The notes under the pieces were generated by a model. It searched no databases and was not told where the DNA came from. It worked only from the letters and a program-made list of their open reading frames with translations. A program made the position numbers and the translations under genes. From Balneolaceae bacterium (GTDB lineage: Bacteria > Bacteroidota > Rhodothermia > Balneolales > Balneolaceae): 32,785 nucleotides of DNA. The stretch lies in NCBI GenBank assembly GCA_009711805.1, contig VEMX01000040.1, positions 1 to 32,785 on the forward strand, given 5' to 3'. Shown here piece by piece: positions 8,232 to 16,593 of the stretch (the stretch's first letter is position 1; every line of letters begins with the position of its first letter).

Positions 8232-10655
8232 TTACTCACTCCTCAAACTATCCACGGGGTTAACCATGGCGGCTTTTATGGATTGATAGGAAACGGTGAT
8301 CCAGGCAATAGCCAGGGCTGCTGTTCCTGCCCAAATAAAAGTTATCAGGGGTACATCAATCCGATATGCAAACCCACCCAGCCATTGGTCCATGGCGTAC
8401 CACGCAATGGGTATGGCAAGGGTAATACTCAACAAGACCAGCAGGGTAAACCGCTTAGATATCAAAACAACAATTTGAGAGATAGTAGCTCCCAATGTTT
8501 TCCGGATGCCTATTTCCTTGATTCGCTGTTGGGCGGTAAACGAAGCCAGCCCAAACAAACCTAAAGAAGCAATGATGATGGCAAGGATGGCAAAGGCTCC
8601 GAAAATCTGTCCCAACCGTTGTTCCGATGCATATTGTTCTTCAAAATTGTCTTCTATAAAATAATAGGTGAAGGGGTAGTCGGGACGCCAAAAGGTCCAT
8701 TTCTCCTCAAGAAAAGAAAGTACTTCGGCGCGGTGTGTATCTTTAAATTTCACAGCAACATTCCGGATCCTGGTGTCAGGTATCAGGAATACAATAGGTG
8801 CAATGTTTTGATGCAAAGACTCAAAATTAAAATCCCGGACGACCCCGATAATATGGCCCCGACGCCCGCCATAGTGGAATTGCTTGTCAAGTGCTTGTTC
8901 GGGGGACTCCCACCCGATAGCCTTAACAGCGGACTCATTCAGAATAAAAGCTTCGGTTGAATCACTAGCTAAATTGTAGTCGAAATCACGTCCTGCAATT
9001 AATGAGATGCCAAAAGTTTCTAAATAGTTGTGGCTTACATGTATGTCGGCAACCCTGGTATTGATGGTTTGAAGTTCTCCATTTACTTCGGCCGTGGTTC
9101 CCTGGGCATCCAACAGTCGGCCCGATGGTACCCGGCTGGCTTCGGCTACATTTATAATGCCGGAGTGTTGTAGCAGCTGTTGGCGGTATTCGGTAAAATT
9201 GGAGACAATCTGGTTGCTTACCGGTAGCACGGCAATGTTCTCTTTGTCGAACCCAAGGTCTTTATTTTGCATAAACTCAAGTTGGTTGTATACAATACCC
9301 ATGGAGGCAATTAAAGCTACTGAAATAGTGAATTGGGACACTACCAGTACGGATCGGAATTTTTGATGTGCGCCGGCTATTTTGAAGGTTCCCTTCAACA
9401 CTTTGGAGGGCTGAAATCCGGAAAGGAAAAAAGCAGGATAGCTTCCTGCAATCAACCCTACAAATGCTATGATACCCAGCAGGCCAATAAGGTGAGTGTA
9501 ATTTTCAAGTAAATTGAGGGAGAGTTCTTTCCCAATAAAACTGTTAAAGTAGGGCAGCGATAGTTCTGCAAGTATAATAGCAACCATCATAGCTATGAAC
9601 GAGAGAAACACTGATTCACCTACAAACTGGTTGATCAGAGACCGACGGTCGGCACCTATTACTTTTCGCAATCCAACTTCTATAGCACGCCTGGCCGATC
9701 GTGCAGTACTCAGGTTCATAAAGTTGATACAGGCAATCAGAAGAATGAAAATGGCGATAGCGGTATAGATATATACATATTCGATATTTCCATTCGCTTC
9801 AACTTCAGAGTCAAGCTGGGAGTACAGGTGGATATCGGTGAGGGGCCAGAGATTGAGCTGGGTACTTGTTGATGCTGGCGAACCATCCTGGTTGGGTGCC
9901 ATATGTTTGTCGATGAAATTGGGTAACTGTGCCTGAAGCAAGTCCGGATTATAGTCTTCCGGCAACAAAAGGTAGGTTGCAAAATTGTTACTTCCGAAGC
10001 TGCTCATAAATTGTTCCTGGCCACCATAGAATTGAACCACGGGTTCCATAGAGGCTAAGAAATCGAACTGGAAGTGTGAATTTTCCGGAATATCTTCCAT
10101 AACACCTTTTACCTGAAACTGAAGAGGCATGCCGTCAATTTCTACGTCGATCGGCTTCCCCATAGGATCGGTATCACCAAAGTATTTTTTTGCAGTGCTC
10201 CGGGTAAGTACCACGCCATCGGGATAGGTGAGAGCCGTAGCCGGGTCACCCTGTAGCATCTCCCAGGAGAATACTTTAAACAAGTCGGCATCAGCAAAGA
10301 AAAACCGGTTCTCTACAAATGTTTTGCCTTCATACTTCACCAATGGGCTGATTTGCAAAAACCGAACAGCTTCTTTTACGGGCTCAAAATCTTCTTCTAA
10401 CAGCGGAGCAAAGGGTGGTGCTGTATGTCCCAGGTGCAAATTGGTTTTCCCGTCCTGATTAATCCATTCTCTTGAAACCCGGTAGATACGGTCGGAGTTG
10501 TCGTGGTAGCGATCGTAGCTGAGTTCATCCTGGATATAAAGGAGAATAAGTATGCTGACAGCCATTCCCAGGGCAAGGCCAAAAATGTTTATAAAAGAGT
10601 AACTTTTGAACCGTTTTATGTTCCGGTATATAACTAAAAGAATATGTTTAAGCAT
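8232..10655 (-). CDS. FtsX/MacB-like ABC transporter permease (paralogue 3)
   Basis: An 807-residue permease counted from MLKHILLVIYRNIKRFKSYS. An in-frame ATG 45 bases upstream would add a non-conserved leader, but the chosen start matches the other paralogues (ML-K-...-RN). It shows two repeats of periplasmic MacB-type domain plus FtsX block, with the loops AIEVGLRKVIGA and KEIGIRKTLGA, and the common C-terminus VNPVDSLRSE. It is the first gene of the three-permease operon. A sigma-54-like promoter lies 83 bases upstream of this start and a 37-bp activator-type dyad a further 53 bases upstream, so it is probably switched on by the NtrC-type regulator encoded at 18208-19587. Confidence 0.88.
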   Translation of the reverse strand: MLKHILLVIYRNIKRFKSYSFINIFGLALGMAVSILILLYIQDELSYDRYHDNSDRIYRVSREWINQDGKTNLHLGHTAPPFAPLLEEDFEPVKEAVRFLQISPLVKYEGKTFVENRFFFADADLFKVFSWEMLQGDPATALTYPDGVVLTRSTAKKYFGDTDPMGKPIDVEIDGMPLQFQVKGVMEDIPENSHFQFDFLASMEPVVQFYGGQEQFMSSFGSNNFATYLLLPEDYNPDLLQAQLPNFIDKHMAPNQDGSPASTSTQLNLWPLTDIHLYSQLDSEVEANGNIEYVYIYTAIAIFILLIACINFMNLSTARSARRAIEVGLRKVIGADRRSLINQFVGESVFLSFIAMMVAIILAELSLPYFNSFIGKELSLNLLENYTHLIGLLGIIAFVGLIAGSYPAFFLSGFQPSKVLKGTFKIAGAHQKFRSVLVVSQFTISVALIASMGIVYNQLEFMQNKDLGFDKENIAVLPVSNQIVSNFTEYRQQLLQHSGIINVAEASRVPSGRLLDAQGTTAEVNGELQTINTRVADIHVSHNYLETFGISLIAGRDFDYNLASDSTEAFILNESAVKAIGWESPEQALDKQFHYGGRRGHIIGVVRDFNFESLHQNIAPIVFLIPDTRIRNVAVKFKDTHRAEVLSFLEEKWTFWRPDYPFTYYFIEDNFEEQYASEQRLGQIFGAFAILAIIIASLGLFGLASFTAQQRIKEIGIRKTLGATISQIVVLISKRFTLLVLLSITLAIPIAWYAMDQWLGGFAYRIDVPLITFIWAGTAALAIAWITVSYQSIKAAMVNPVDSLRSE

Positions 10656-10737
10656 GATGTTTGGGATAGTTAGCAGTAGAAACCCAGACCGTTTTGACAA
10701 TTTTTATATATGGTATGGCCGTGCGTTTATTATACTA

Positions 10738-10753
10738 TTCAACAACCGTACCA
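10738..10753 (-). promoter_or_regulatory. sigma-54-like promoter of the three-permease operon
   Basis: The minus strand reads TGGTACG-GTTG-TTGAA, matching the -24/-12 layout of sigma-54 promoters (TGGCACG-N4-TTGCW), with the invariant GG at -24 and A in place of C at -12. Three sister sites in this window share the form TGGYAYG-N4-TTGA. Start codon of the first permease is 83 bases downstream. Confidence 0.7.
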
Positions 10754-10806
10754 AAATGAACGGTCAGTGCTTGTTGGGTTGATAGGTTGCTTGTAAGGGG
10801 TGTTAC

Positions 10807-10843
10807 TGTTCGATACCATACAGGAAGTGTACGGTAATGAACA
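10807..10843. promoter_or_regulatory. 37-bp dyad, candidate upstream activator site (copy B)
   Basis: Two inverted 16-bp half-sites, TGTTCGATACCATACA and the complement of TGTTCATTACCGTACA, are separated by five bases. The half-site consensus across all copies is roughly TGTYCnnTnYCnnACA. It lies 53 bases upstream of the sigma-54-like promoter at 10738-10753. Copies A and C have identical length and layout. Confidence 0.75.
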
Positions 10844-11044
10844 TTACCAAGGGTTAATACTATATATCTTTAGGTTCTCTCGCATTTTTTTTGATACCAG
10901 ATATTTTCTTAACACACGTACGGCTGCATATTATTTCTTCTTTAAGCTGTTCCACTCCTACCTAAGTTTTTTACATGCATTAGGGTTTCAGACATTTAAA
11001 GTTTGTGTATTTATGCCAACACATATACATACGTTTTAATGTGA

Positions 11045-13423
11045 TTATTCACTCCTTAAACTATCTACAGGTTTAATTGTAGCAGCTTTTATCGCCTGAA
11101 TACCTACCGTGAGCCAGGCAATAGCCAAGGCTATGAGAGAGGTACTAATAAAGTACCAAGGCTTCAACTCTATGTGGTAGGCAAAACCGTTGAGCCATTT
11201 GGCCGCCATTATATAGCTTATGGGTATAGCTATGATAATGGCTGTTAACACAATTTTGGCAAAATGTCCGGATAATAAATAAACGATACCAATATCATCG
11301 GCACCAAGTACTTTACGGATTCCGATTTCTTTTTGTCTTCTTTCGGCGGTAAAGGCGGCTAATCCAAATAATCCAAGGCAGGAAATAATGATGGCGATTC
11401 CTGCAAAGTATCGGGATAGCACAGAAACCCGTTGTTCAGCTTTATACTGAGATTGAAAATTTTGATCCAAAAAGCTGTATTCCAGAGGGTAGCCGGGGTT
11501 AAAGGAATTGTAATAATCTCGTAGCTGGTTAAGTGTTCGTTGCTCAGTTCCTGCTTGTATTTTAGCCATCACCAGGTTGGTTTCATCAGGATCGAACCTG
11601 ACCATAAGTGGCTTTATCTCGTTATGGAGAGAGGTGAAATGAAAGTTCTTAGCAATTCCAATTATCTGTTTAGTTTCTCCCCAGAGGCTAATCGGTTTCC
11701 CAATGGGATCGTTGTAACCAACCAGTTCTGCGGCCGCTTCATTAATTATGACTTTTTCATTTTCGTTGCTAAACTTTGTTGAGAATGTACGTCCTTCTTT
11801 GAGTTTAATATCCAGCGTTTCAAGCAAATTGTAATTAGCAGTTATTAGGTAGAATCGTACAATCTCATCCTCGTTCTTCCCTTCCCACCAAACACCACTG
11901 GTTGAACTGGTGTTGTCAATGATGTTTTGCCCTATACTTGAGGCATTCACTATTCCAGGGATGTTGCGTACTCCTTTGAGGAAGGTGTCATGGTTTTTAA
12001 CAGCTCTGCCCTCCATCGAAAAGTATGCAATATTGTCTTTGTTGTATCCAAGGTTTTTGTCTTGTATAAACTCTACCTGTTTATATACAACAAGTACGGA
12101 TGCAATCAGAATTACCGATAGTGTGAATTGGAATACAACCAAGCCTTTTCGTATCCAGTTTTCGCCAGCTGAGCTGTATGATTTGCCCTTTAATATTTTT
12201 GCAGGGCTAAAACCAGAAAGGTGCAGTGCGGGATAACTTCCAGCCAGAAGCCCGGTAACCAGAACTATGCCCAGAACAATTAATGCCAGGGTAGGGTCGA
12301 ATATTAGTGAAAGTTTCTTACTGGTGATCTGATTAAACTGAGGAAGAAGAAGTTCAACCATAAAAAGTGCCAGAATCATGGAGCACAAAGTTATGGCCAC
12401 CGATTCAACCAAAAACTGAATAATAAGTTTTTCCCTGCCTGCTCCTATAGCTTTTTTTACCCCAACTTCTTTAAGCCGTTGGGATGCCTTGGCTGTTGCA
12501 AGATTCATGAAATTTATACAGGCTATGATCACTATAAATAGAGCTATGATCGAAAACAGCCGTACATATTCGATACGCCCTCCAGCCTGTATGCCATTTT
12601 CAAAATTCCCATATAAATATCGATCCGAATAGGATTGTGCAAACAGGGTTACATTTGAAGTCTCTATTTTTTGTTTAATGAAGTTTTCAATGTCTTTGTT
12701 GAACTGGTCAATATGGACTCCTTCCTGCAACACTATATAGGTGCTGGGTCCGTGATTGTCCCAGTTTATGGGCCTTCCAGTGGTCTTACTCATTTCTTTG
12801 AATATTTCGAAGGTTAATACAAAGTCGAATTCTTCGGTTGAGTTGGCTGGTACATCTTCAAAAACACCGGTGATGGTTACTTGTTTGTCAAAATCCCTCA
12901 TTTTCCAGCGCAGGGTTTGGCCAATGGCTTGTTGGGGAGAGTCAAATAATCGGGAGGCCAGAGTTGTGGATATAACAATAGATTGTTTGTCAGCTAAAAC
13001 CTGGCTCTTATCACCATATATTAAGTTGTATGAGAACAGATTGAAGAAATCGCTCCCGGCAAACTGTCCCATGGCTTTAATGTTTTCTGATGGGGTTGAT
13101 AAGGTGAATTTTCCAAACCATGAAGAGGGGGTGACAGCAGCAGCATATTCAACTTTTGGTATTTCCCGGGCCATAGTTTCGGCAAGGAGGTCGGGGGTAA
13201 ATTCCTGGGTAACAATGCGGTTGGCCAGTTGCTGGTTCTCCATTATTTGATAAAGCCGCTCATTGTTTTCGTGAAAGGCATCAACCTGTAATTCATCATT
13301 CACCCACAGAAAAATGAGTGTGGCACAGGCCAGCCCAACCGAAAGACCTATAAGGTTAATCAGAAAAGAGCTTTTAAATCTCTTGATATTTCGATAGATG
13401 AGCAGTAGTGTGTGTTTAAGCAT
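11045..13423 (-). CDS. FtsX/MacB-like ABC transporter permease (paralogue 4)
   Basis: A 792-residue permease counted from MLKHTLLLIYRNIKRFKSSF; three codons upstream could be added (MVN) but the ML-K start matches its paralogues. Layout is transmembrane helix, periplasmic domain, FtsX block with LKEVGVKKAIGA, second periplasmic domain, second FtsX block with KEIGIRKVLGA, and C-terminus IKPVDSLRSE. It is separated from the three-permease operon by about 390 bases that hold that operon's promoter, so it forms its own transcript. A sigma-54-like promoter is at 13581-13596 and a 37-bp dyad at 13649-13685. The VKK in the first loop, instead of IRK, is a small deviation. Confidence 0.88.
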   Translation of the reverse strand: MLKHTLLLIYRNIKRFKSSFLINLIGLSVGLACATLIFLWVNDELQVDAFHENNERLYQIMENQQLANRIVTQEFTPDLLAETMAREIPKVEYAAAVTPSSWFGKFTLSTPSENIKAMGQFAGSDFFNLFSYNLIYGDKSQVLADKQSIVISTTLASRLFDSPQQAIGQTLRWKMRDFDKQVTITGVFEDVPANSTEEFDFVLTFEIFKEMSKTTGRPINWDNHGPSTYIVLQEGVHIDQFNKDIENFIKQKIETSNVTLFAQSYSDRYLYGNFENGIQAGGRIEYVRLFSIIALFIVIIACINFMNLATAKASQRLKEVGVKKAIGAGREKLIIQFLVESVAITLCSMILALFMVELLLPQFNQITSKKLSLIFDPTLALIVLGIVLVTGLLAGSYPALHLSGFSPAKILKGKSYSSAGENWIRKGLVVFQFTLSVILIASVLVVYKQVEFIQDKNLGYNKDNIAYFSMEGRAVKNHDTFLKGVRNIPGIVNASSIGQNIIDNTSSTSGVWWEGKNEDEIVRFYLITANYNLLETLDIKLKEGRTFSTKFSNENEKVIINEAAAELVGYNDPIGKPISLWGETKQIIGIAKNFHFTSLHNEIKPLMVRFDPDETNLVMAKIQAGTEQRTLNQLRDYYNSFNPGYPLEYSFLDQNFQSQYKAEQRVSVLSRYFAGIAIIISCLGLFGLAAFTAERRQKEIGIRKVLGADDIGIVYLLSGHFAKIVLTAIIIAIPISYIMAAKWLNGFAYHIELKPWYFISTSLIALAIAWLTVGIQAIKAATIKPVDSLRSE

Positions 13424-13580
13424 GTTAACCAATTTGTGATGTTAGTTTGGATTCAACCAAATTCAGGGACCTGAAGGCGGGTGGCAAATCTAAAAGTGTT
13501 AAAAGCCTACGGAAGAAATTGCGAACAGTTATTTCTCCGCCATGTTCAGGATTATGTGATGACTATTTTGTTGTAGGTTA

Positions 13581-13596
13581 CTCAATAATCGTACCA
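13581..13596 (-). promoter_or_regulatory. sigma-54-like promoter of permease paralogue 4
   Basis: The minus strand reads TGGTACG-ATTA-TTGAG, followed by TAAC as in the adaptor promoter at 17895-17910. It starts about 158 bases upstream of the permease start. The spacing between the -24 and -12 parts is exactly that of the other three sites. Confidence 0.72.
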
Positions 13597-13648
13597 AAGC
13601 AGGCAGAGTGTTTAAAAGCTTAACTGGGCGAGGTGTTACAGTTTTTTC

Positions 13649-13685
13649 TGTCCGGTACCATACAGTAGGTGTGCGGAAATGGACA
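13649..13685. promoter_or_regulatory. 37-bp dyad, candidate upstream activator site (copy A)
   Basis: Half-sites TGTCCGGTACCATACA and the complement of TGTCCATTTCCGCACA, with a 5-base spacer, lie 52 bases upstream of the sigma-54-like promoter at 13581-13596. The first half-site shares TACCATACA with copy B. Its outer edge is only 12 bases from the strong terminator at 13698-13731, which shields the site from transcription coming from upstream. Confidence 0.75.
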
Positions 13686-13697
13686 TTCTGAAATAAA

Positions 13698-13731
13698 AAA
13701 GGTGAAAAGGAAGCTGTGCCTTTTCACCTTT
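13698..13731 (-). terminator. strong bidirectional-looking terminator after the TlpA remnant
   Basis: A perfect 13-bp stem (AAAGGTGAAAAGG with CCTTTTCACCTTT) closes an 8-base loop. On the minus strand it is followed by TTTTTTATTT, the expected U-tract for transcripts coming from the remnant gene at 13767-14015. The plus-strand side is less T-rich. Confidence 0.82.
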
Positions 13732-13766
13732 AATAAAGAGAGAGTTGAAATAAATAAGAAGTATTT

Positions 13767-14015
13767 TCAATCCATAGCTTCCAGACGCCAGCTAAATTCT
13801 TCCACCAGTTTTTCGGTATATCCTTCTTTTATAAACCGGATTTTGCTCTGGGTATCAACAAACCAGGAAGTGGGGAATACACTGATTTGTTGATCGGTTA
13901 GGTAGCCGTCATCACGCAATACCATAAAGTTAAAGTTCCGTTCCTCCATCCATTCCCGAACCTCGTCTATGTTGGGATCGTTGTTAATTCTGGATAATAA
14001 CCCAGTGGATGACAT
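13767..14015 (-). pseudogene. C-terminal remnant of a TlpA/redoxin-like protein
   Basis: An 82-residue open frame whose sequence matches only the second half of a thioredoxin-fold protein. It has a DEVREWMEERNFNFMVLRD helix-strand, the cis-proline segment FPTSWFVD, and the C-terminal strand and helix IRFIKEGYTEKLVEEF. The CxxC-bearing first half, signal peptide and anchor are missing, so it cannot be a redox enzyme as it stands. It follows a permease remnant on the same strand and is closed by a strong terminator. It was probably once the last gene of a permease operon. Confidence 0.65.
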
Positions 14016-14112
14016 CTCAAGTACCTCTGCTATTCATGCGATAGTTAAGAATGGGTTTATTTAGATCACAATGAACTAAAGCAATTGCTAAAATAGCACC
14101 ACAACACCGATT

Positions 14113-14290
14113 TTATTCACTTCTTAAACTATCCACAGGATTCGCCACCGCGGTTTTGATGGACTGCCAGCTTACCGTCAGCAAAGCAATTACTATAGCT
14201 ACCCCGCCAGCCAAAACAAAAATCGCCGGAGCCAATCTCAATGCGCAGGTAAAATCAGCTAATCGGCCAAAAAACCGAGCTATCGGACCG
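14113..14290 (-). pseudogene. C-terminal remnant of a fifth FtsX/MacB permease
   Basis: The minus strand encodes a fragment of about 55 residues with the last transmembrane segment of the family (LAPAIFVLAGGVAIVIALL) followed by WQSIKTAVANPVDSLRSE and a stop. This is the same ending as the four intact permeases. Upstream the frame soon meets a stop and loses similarity. It shows that the array was once longer and lost a member next to the DUF4143 gene. Confidence 0.8.
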
Positions 14291-14393
14291 AAATTTAAAC
14301 GAAAAGCTGAAGCTTGATAGGCTTTTGTATTTTACACTCCAATCTTCTTATGGAATCTCTTTTGGTGAGGTGTTTTGATTCAGTTATGAAGCA

Positions 14394-14431
14394 TTGTTTA
14401 TTAAACAACAAGCTTATTGTTTAATAAACAA
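14394..14431. promoter_or_regulatory. pair of 15-bp palindromes upstream of the DUF4143 ATPase gene
   Basis: Two palindromes, TTGTTTATTAAACAA (14394-14408) and TTGTTTAATAAACAA (14417-14431), differ only at the centre base and are separated by eight bases. Their centres are 23 bp apart, about two helical turns. Both are followed by CAA, so they also form a direct repeat. They end 9 bases before an in-frame ATG at 14441 and 33 before the preferred start. This looks like a tandem operator for a dimeric DNA-binding protein. Confidence 0.6.
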
Positions 14432-14464
14432 CAAAAGTGTATGTTTCTATCAAATACTATTGCT

Positions 14465-15673
14465 ATGATATTAAAATCAGTGTTAAAAGAGATTGCAGCA
14501 GTGCAAAAGAGCAATCTGCTAAAGCTAAGCACAGGATTAAAAAGACATCAGTTGGATGTAATGCCTGAGTTGGCTTCTCACGCTCTTATTATTTCTGGAA
14601 TAAGGCGGTGCGGGAAAAGTACGTTGCTGCATCAGTTGCTTAAAAAGAAATACCCGGATGCGTTTTACCTGAATTTTGAAGATCCACGTTTGTATGATTT
14701 GGAGTTGAATGACTTTACTCGCCTTGATGAACTGATCGCAGAACGAGAAAGCAAGGCTTTATTTTTTGATGAAATTCAGGTGGTGGAAGGATGGGAGCGA
14801 TATGTTCGTCAAAAGTTGGATGAGGGATTTTATTTGGTTATCACCGGTTCTAATGCATCGTTGTTGAGTAGTGAATTAGGAACGAAACTGACCGGACGTC
14901 ATATCACCAAAGAATTATTTCCGTTTTCGTGGAAAGAATTTTGTGAGTATAAATCACTTGATTTGTCGGAAGATGTGTTAAAGAATTATATGAAGATCGG
15001 AGGATTCCCGGAATATGTGAAAACAGAAGACGATGATATTCTGCATCAGCTTTTTGAGGATATTTTGGTTCGGGATATTGCAGTGCGTTATGGAGTCAGA
15101 GATGTGAAAACACTGCAACGGTTGGCGCTTTATTTAGTATCTAATGTTGGAAATCTGGTAACCGGTAATAAACTCAGAAGTATTTTTGGAATAGGGGCGA
15201 CCAGCACAGTGATGGAATACTTTTCATATTTGGAACAAACCTGGCTGCTACATTTCATCCCAAAATTCAGTTATTCGGTACGGAAACAATCTATCAATCC
15301 ACGAAAAGTATATGCCATAGATACCGGATTGATAAATGTGAATTCAAAATCCTTTTCAGGCGATCATGGCCGGATATTGGAGAATCTGGTATTTCTTCAT
15401 CTTCGCAGAAATTACAAGGAGATTTATTATTTCTCGGAGAAGGGAGAATGCGATTTCATAGTTGTTGAAAAAGGGGAAACAACTAAAATTGTACAGGTCT
15501 GCTACGAATTAAATCCGGACAACCTGGATCGTGAGTTAAACGGTTTATTTGAAGCCCTTTCCTTTTTTGAAATGGAAAAAGGCTTTATCATAACCCAAAG
15601 TCAAACCGATCAAATGGAACGGGATGGTAAGATAGCAGAGGTTGTTCCCTGCTATCAATTTTTTAACGATTAA
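14465..15673 (+). CDS. AAA+ ATPase with DUF4143 domain
   Basis: A 402-residue protein from the preferred ATG (MILKSVLKEI). In-frame ATG at 14441 and TTG at 14417 are alternatives, but the latter lies inside the palindrome. The N-terminal AAA domain shows Walker A GIRRCGKST, Walker B ALFFDEIQ and a sensor-like VITGSNA. The C-terminal DUF4143 part contains YYFSEKGECDFIVV with a following KIVQVCYEL strand, which resembles a PD-(D/E)xK nuclease-type core. Such proteins are common, often scattered singly, and their cellular role is poorly defined. It stands alone on the plus strand between minus-strand transporter genes and next to gene remnants, which suggests insertion into the locus. Confidence 0.85.
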   Translation: MILKSVLKEIAAVQKSNLLKLSTGLKRHQLDVMPELASHALIISGIRRCGKSTLLHQLLKKKYPDAFYLNFEDPRLYDLELNDFTRLDELIAERESKALFFDEIQVVEGWERYVRQKLDEGFYLVITGSNASLLSSELGTKLTGRHITKELFPFSWKEFCEYKSLDLSEDVLKNYMKIGGFPEYVKTEDDDILHQLFEDILVRDIAVRYGVRDVKTLQRLALYLVSNVGNLVTGNKLRSIFGIGATSTVMEYFSYLEQTWLLHFIPKFSYSVRKQSINPRKVYAIDTGLINVNSKSFSGDHGRILENLVFLHLRRNYKEIYYFSEKGECDFIVVEKGETTKIVQVCYELNPDNLDRELNGLFEALSFFEMEKGFIITQSQTDQMERDGKIAEVVPCYQFFND

Positions 15674-15809
15674 GAACTCTTTATCTCATTCCTGAACAGC
15701 CTGGAACCCAAAACCTCGATCTGACCGATTGCCGGTCTCATCGATGACCAAGGCCCTGAAACTCGAATTCCACATCGGTGGGTCGGACTCCAGCCGGCAG
15801 TCTTAGCTG

Positions 15810-16499
15810 TCACACATGAAACCCTTCCTGCATATTCTCAGTTACAACATGTCCGTCAAATAAGTGGATGACCCGTCGGGCATAATCAGCATCATGCGGA
15901 GAGTGCGTTACCATCACGATGGTGGTTCCGGCTTCATTGAGCTCCGCTAAAAGCTTCATTACTTCGTCGCCGTGGTCAGAATCCAGGTTACCGGTCGGCT
16001 CATCGGCAAGAATCAGCTTGGCGTTGGCTACTACGGCCCGTGCTATGGCCACCCGTTGCTGCTGTCCACCTGATAGCTGCTGAGGGAAGTGATTGCGGCG
16101 ATGCATCATGCCCATGCGGTCGAGAGCGGTTTCAACTTTCTCTTTACGTTCAGCTGAATCCACTCCAAGATAGAGCAGGGGAAGTTCTACATTTTCAAAA
16201 ACAGTAAGTTCATCAATCAGGTTAAAACTCTGGAAAATAAAGCCAATATTTCCTTTACGGAGCTGTGCACGTTCCCGCTCGGAGTGAGTGGATATTTCGT
16301 GATCTAAAAAATGATATTCCCCGCTGGATGGGTTGTCCAGAAGCCCCATAATATTAAGCAGTGTTGACTTTCCGCATCCTGAAGGCCCCATAATAGCCAC
16401 AAATTCACCTTCCTGAATTTCGAGATTTACATTACTCAAAGCGGTAGTCTCTACTTCCTCAGTGGTGTATACTTTCTTAAGGTTCTTGGTTTTAATCAT
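15810..16499 (-). CDS. ABC transporter ATP-binding protein (MacB/LolD type)
   Basis: A 229-residue ATPase from [11 protein letters not shown]; nine more codons upstream are open but not conserved-looking. All ABC motifs are visible: Walker [10 protein letters not shown], signature LSGGQQQR, Walker B LILADEP followed by TGNLD, and the switch histidine in VMVTHSP. These are typical of the MacB/LolD/FtsE group that powers FtsX-type permeases from the cytoplasm. It follows the adaptor gene by about 95 bases on the same strand and is the only ABC ATPase in the window. It is therefore inferred to drive all four permeases encoded at 3234-13423. Confidence 0.92.
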   Translation of the reverse strand: MIKTKNLKKVYTTEEVETTALSNVNLEIQEGEFVAIMGPSGCGKSTLLNIMGLLDNPSSGEYHFLDHEISTHSERERAQLRKGNIGFIFQSFNLIDELTVFENVELPLLYLGVDSAERKEKVETALDRMGMMHRRNHFPQQLSGGQQQRVAIARAVVANAKLILADEPTGNLDSDHGDEVMKLLAELNEAGTTIVMVTHSPHDADYARRVIHLFDGHVVTENMQEGFHV

Positions 16500-16593
16500 G
16501 ATGTTTATGTTTGATTTAATGGTCAATTAAAGTTGTTTGTAAGAAACTTGGTACCGGTTGTTCTAATCGTGAATCATCTATTGTCGTTTGTCA

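Noticed and set aside
10800-11039. Plus-strand open frame of 79 codons between permease operons
   Set aside because: It overlaps the activator dyad, has phenylalanine/tyrosine-rich low-complexity content typical of AT-rich noncoding DNA and resembles nothing known.
12756-13250. Plus-strand open frame of 164 codons inside permease 4
   Set aside because: It is the antisense shadow of a permease with clear domain motifs on the other strand.
15674-15809. Short minus-strand frames (for example VIDETGNRSDRGFGFQAVQE) between the DUF4143 and ATPase genes
   Set aside because: They look protein-like in two frames and might be a gene remnant, but no family is recognisable and no start is present, so nothing is annotated.
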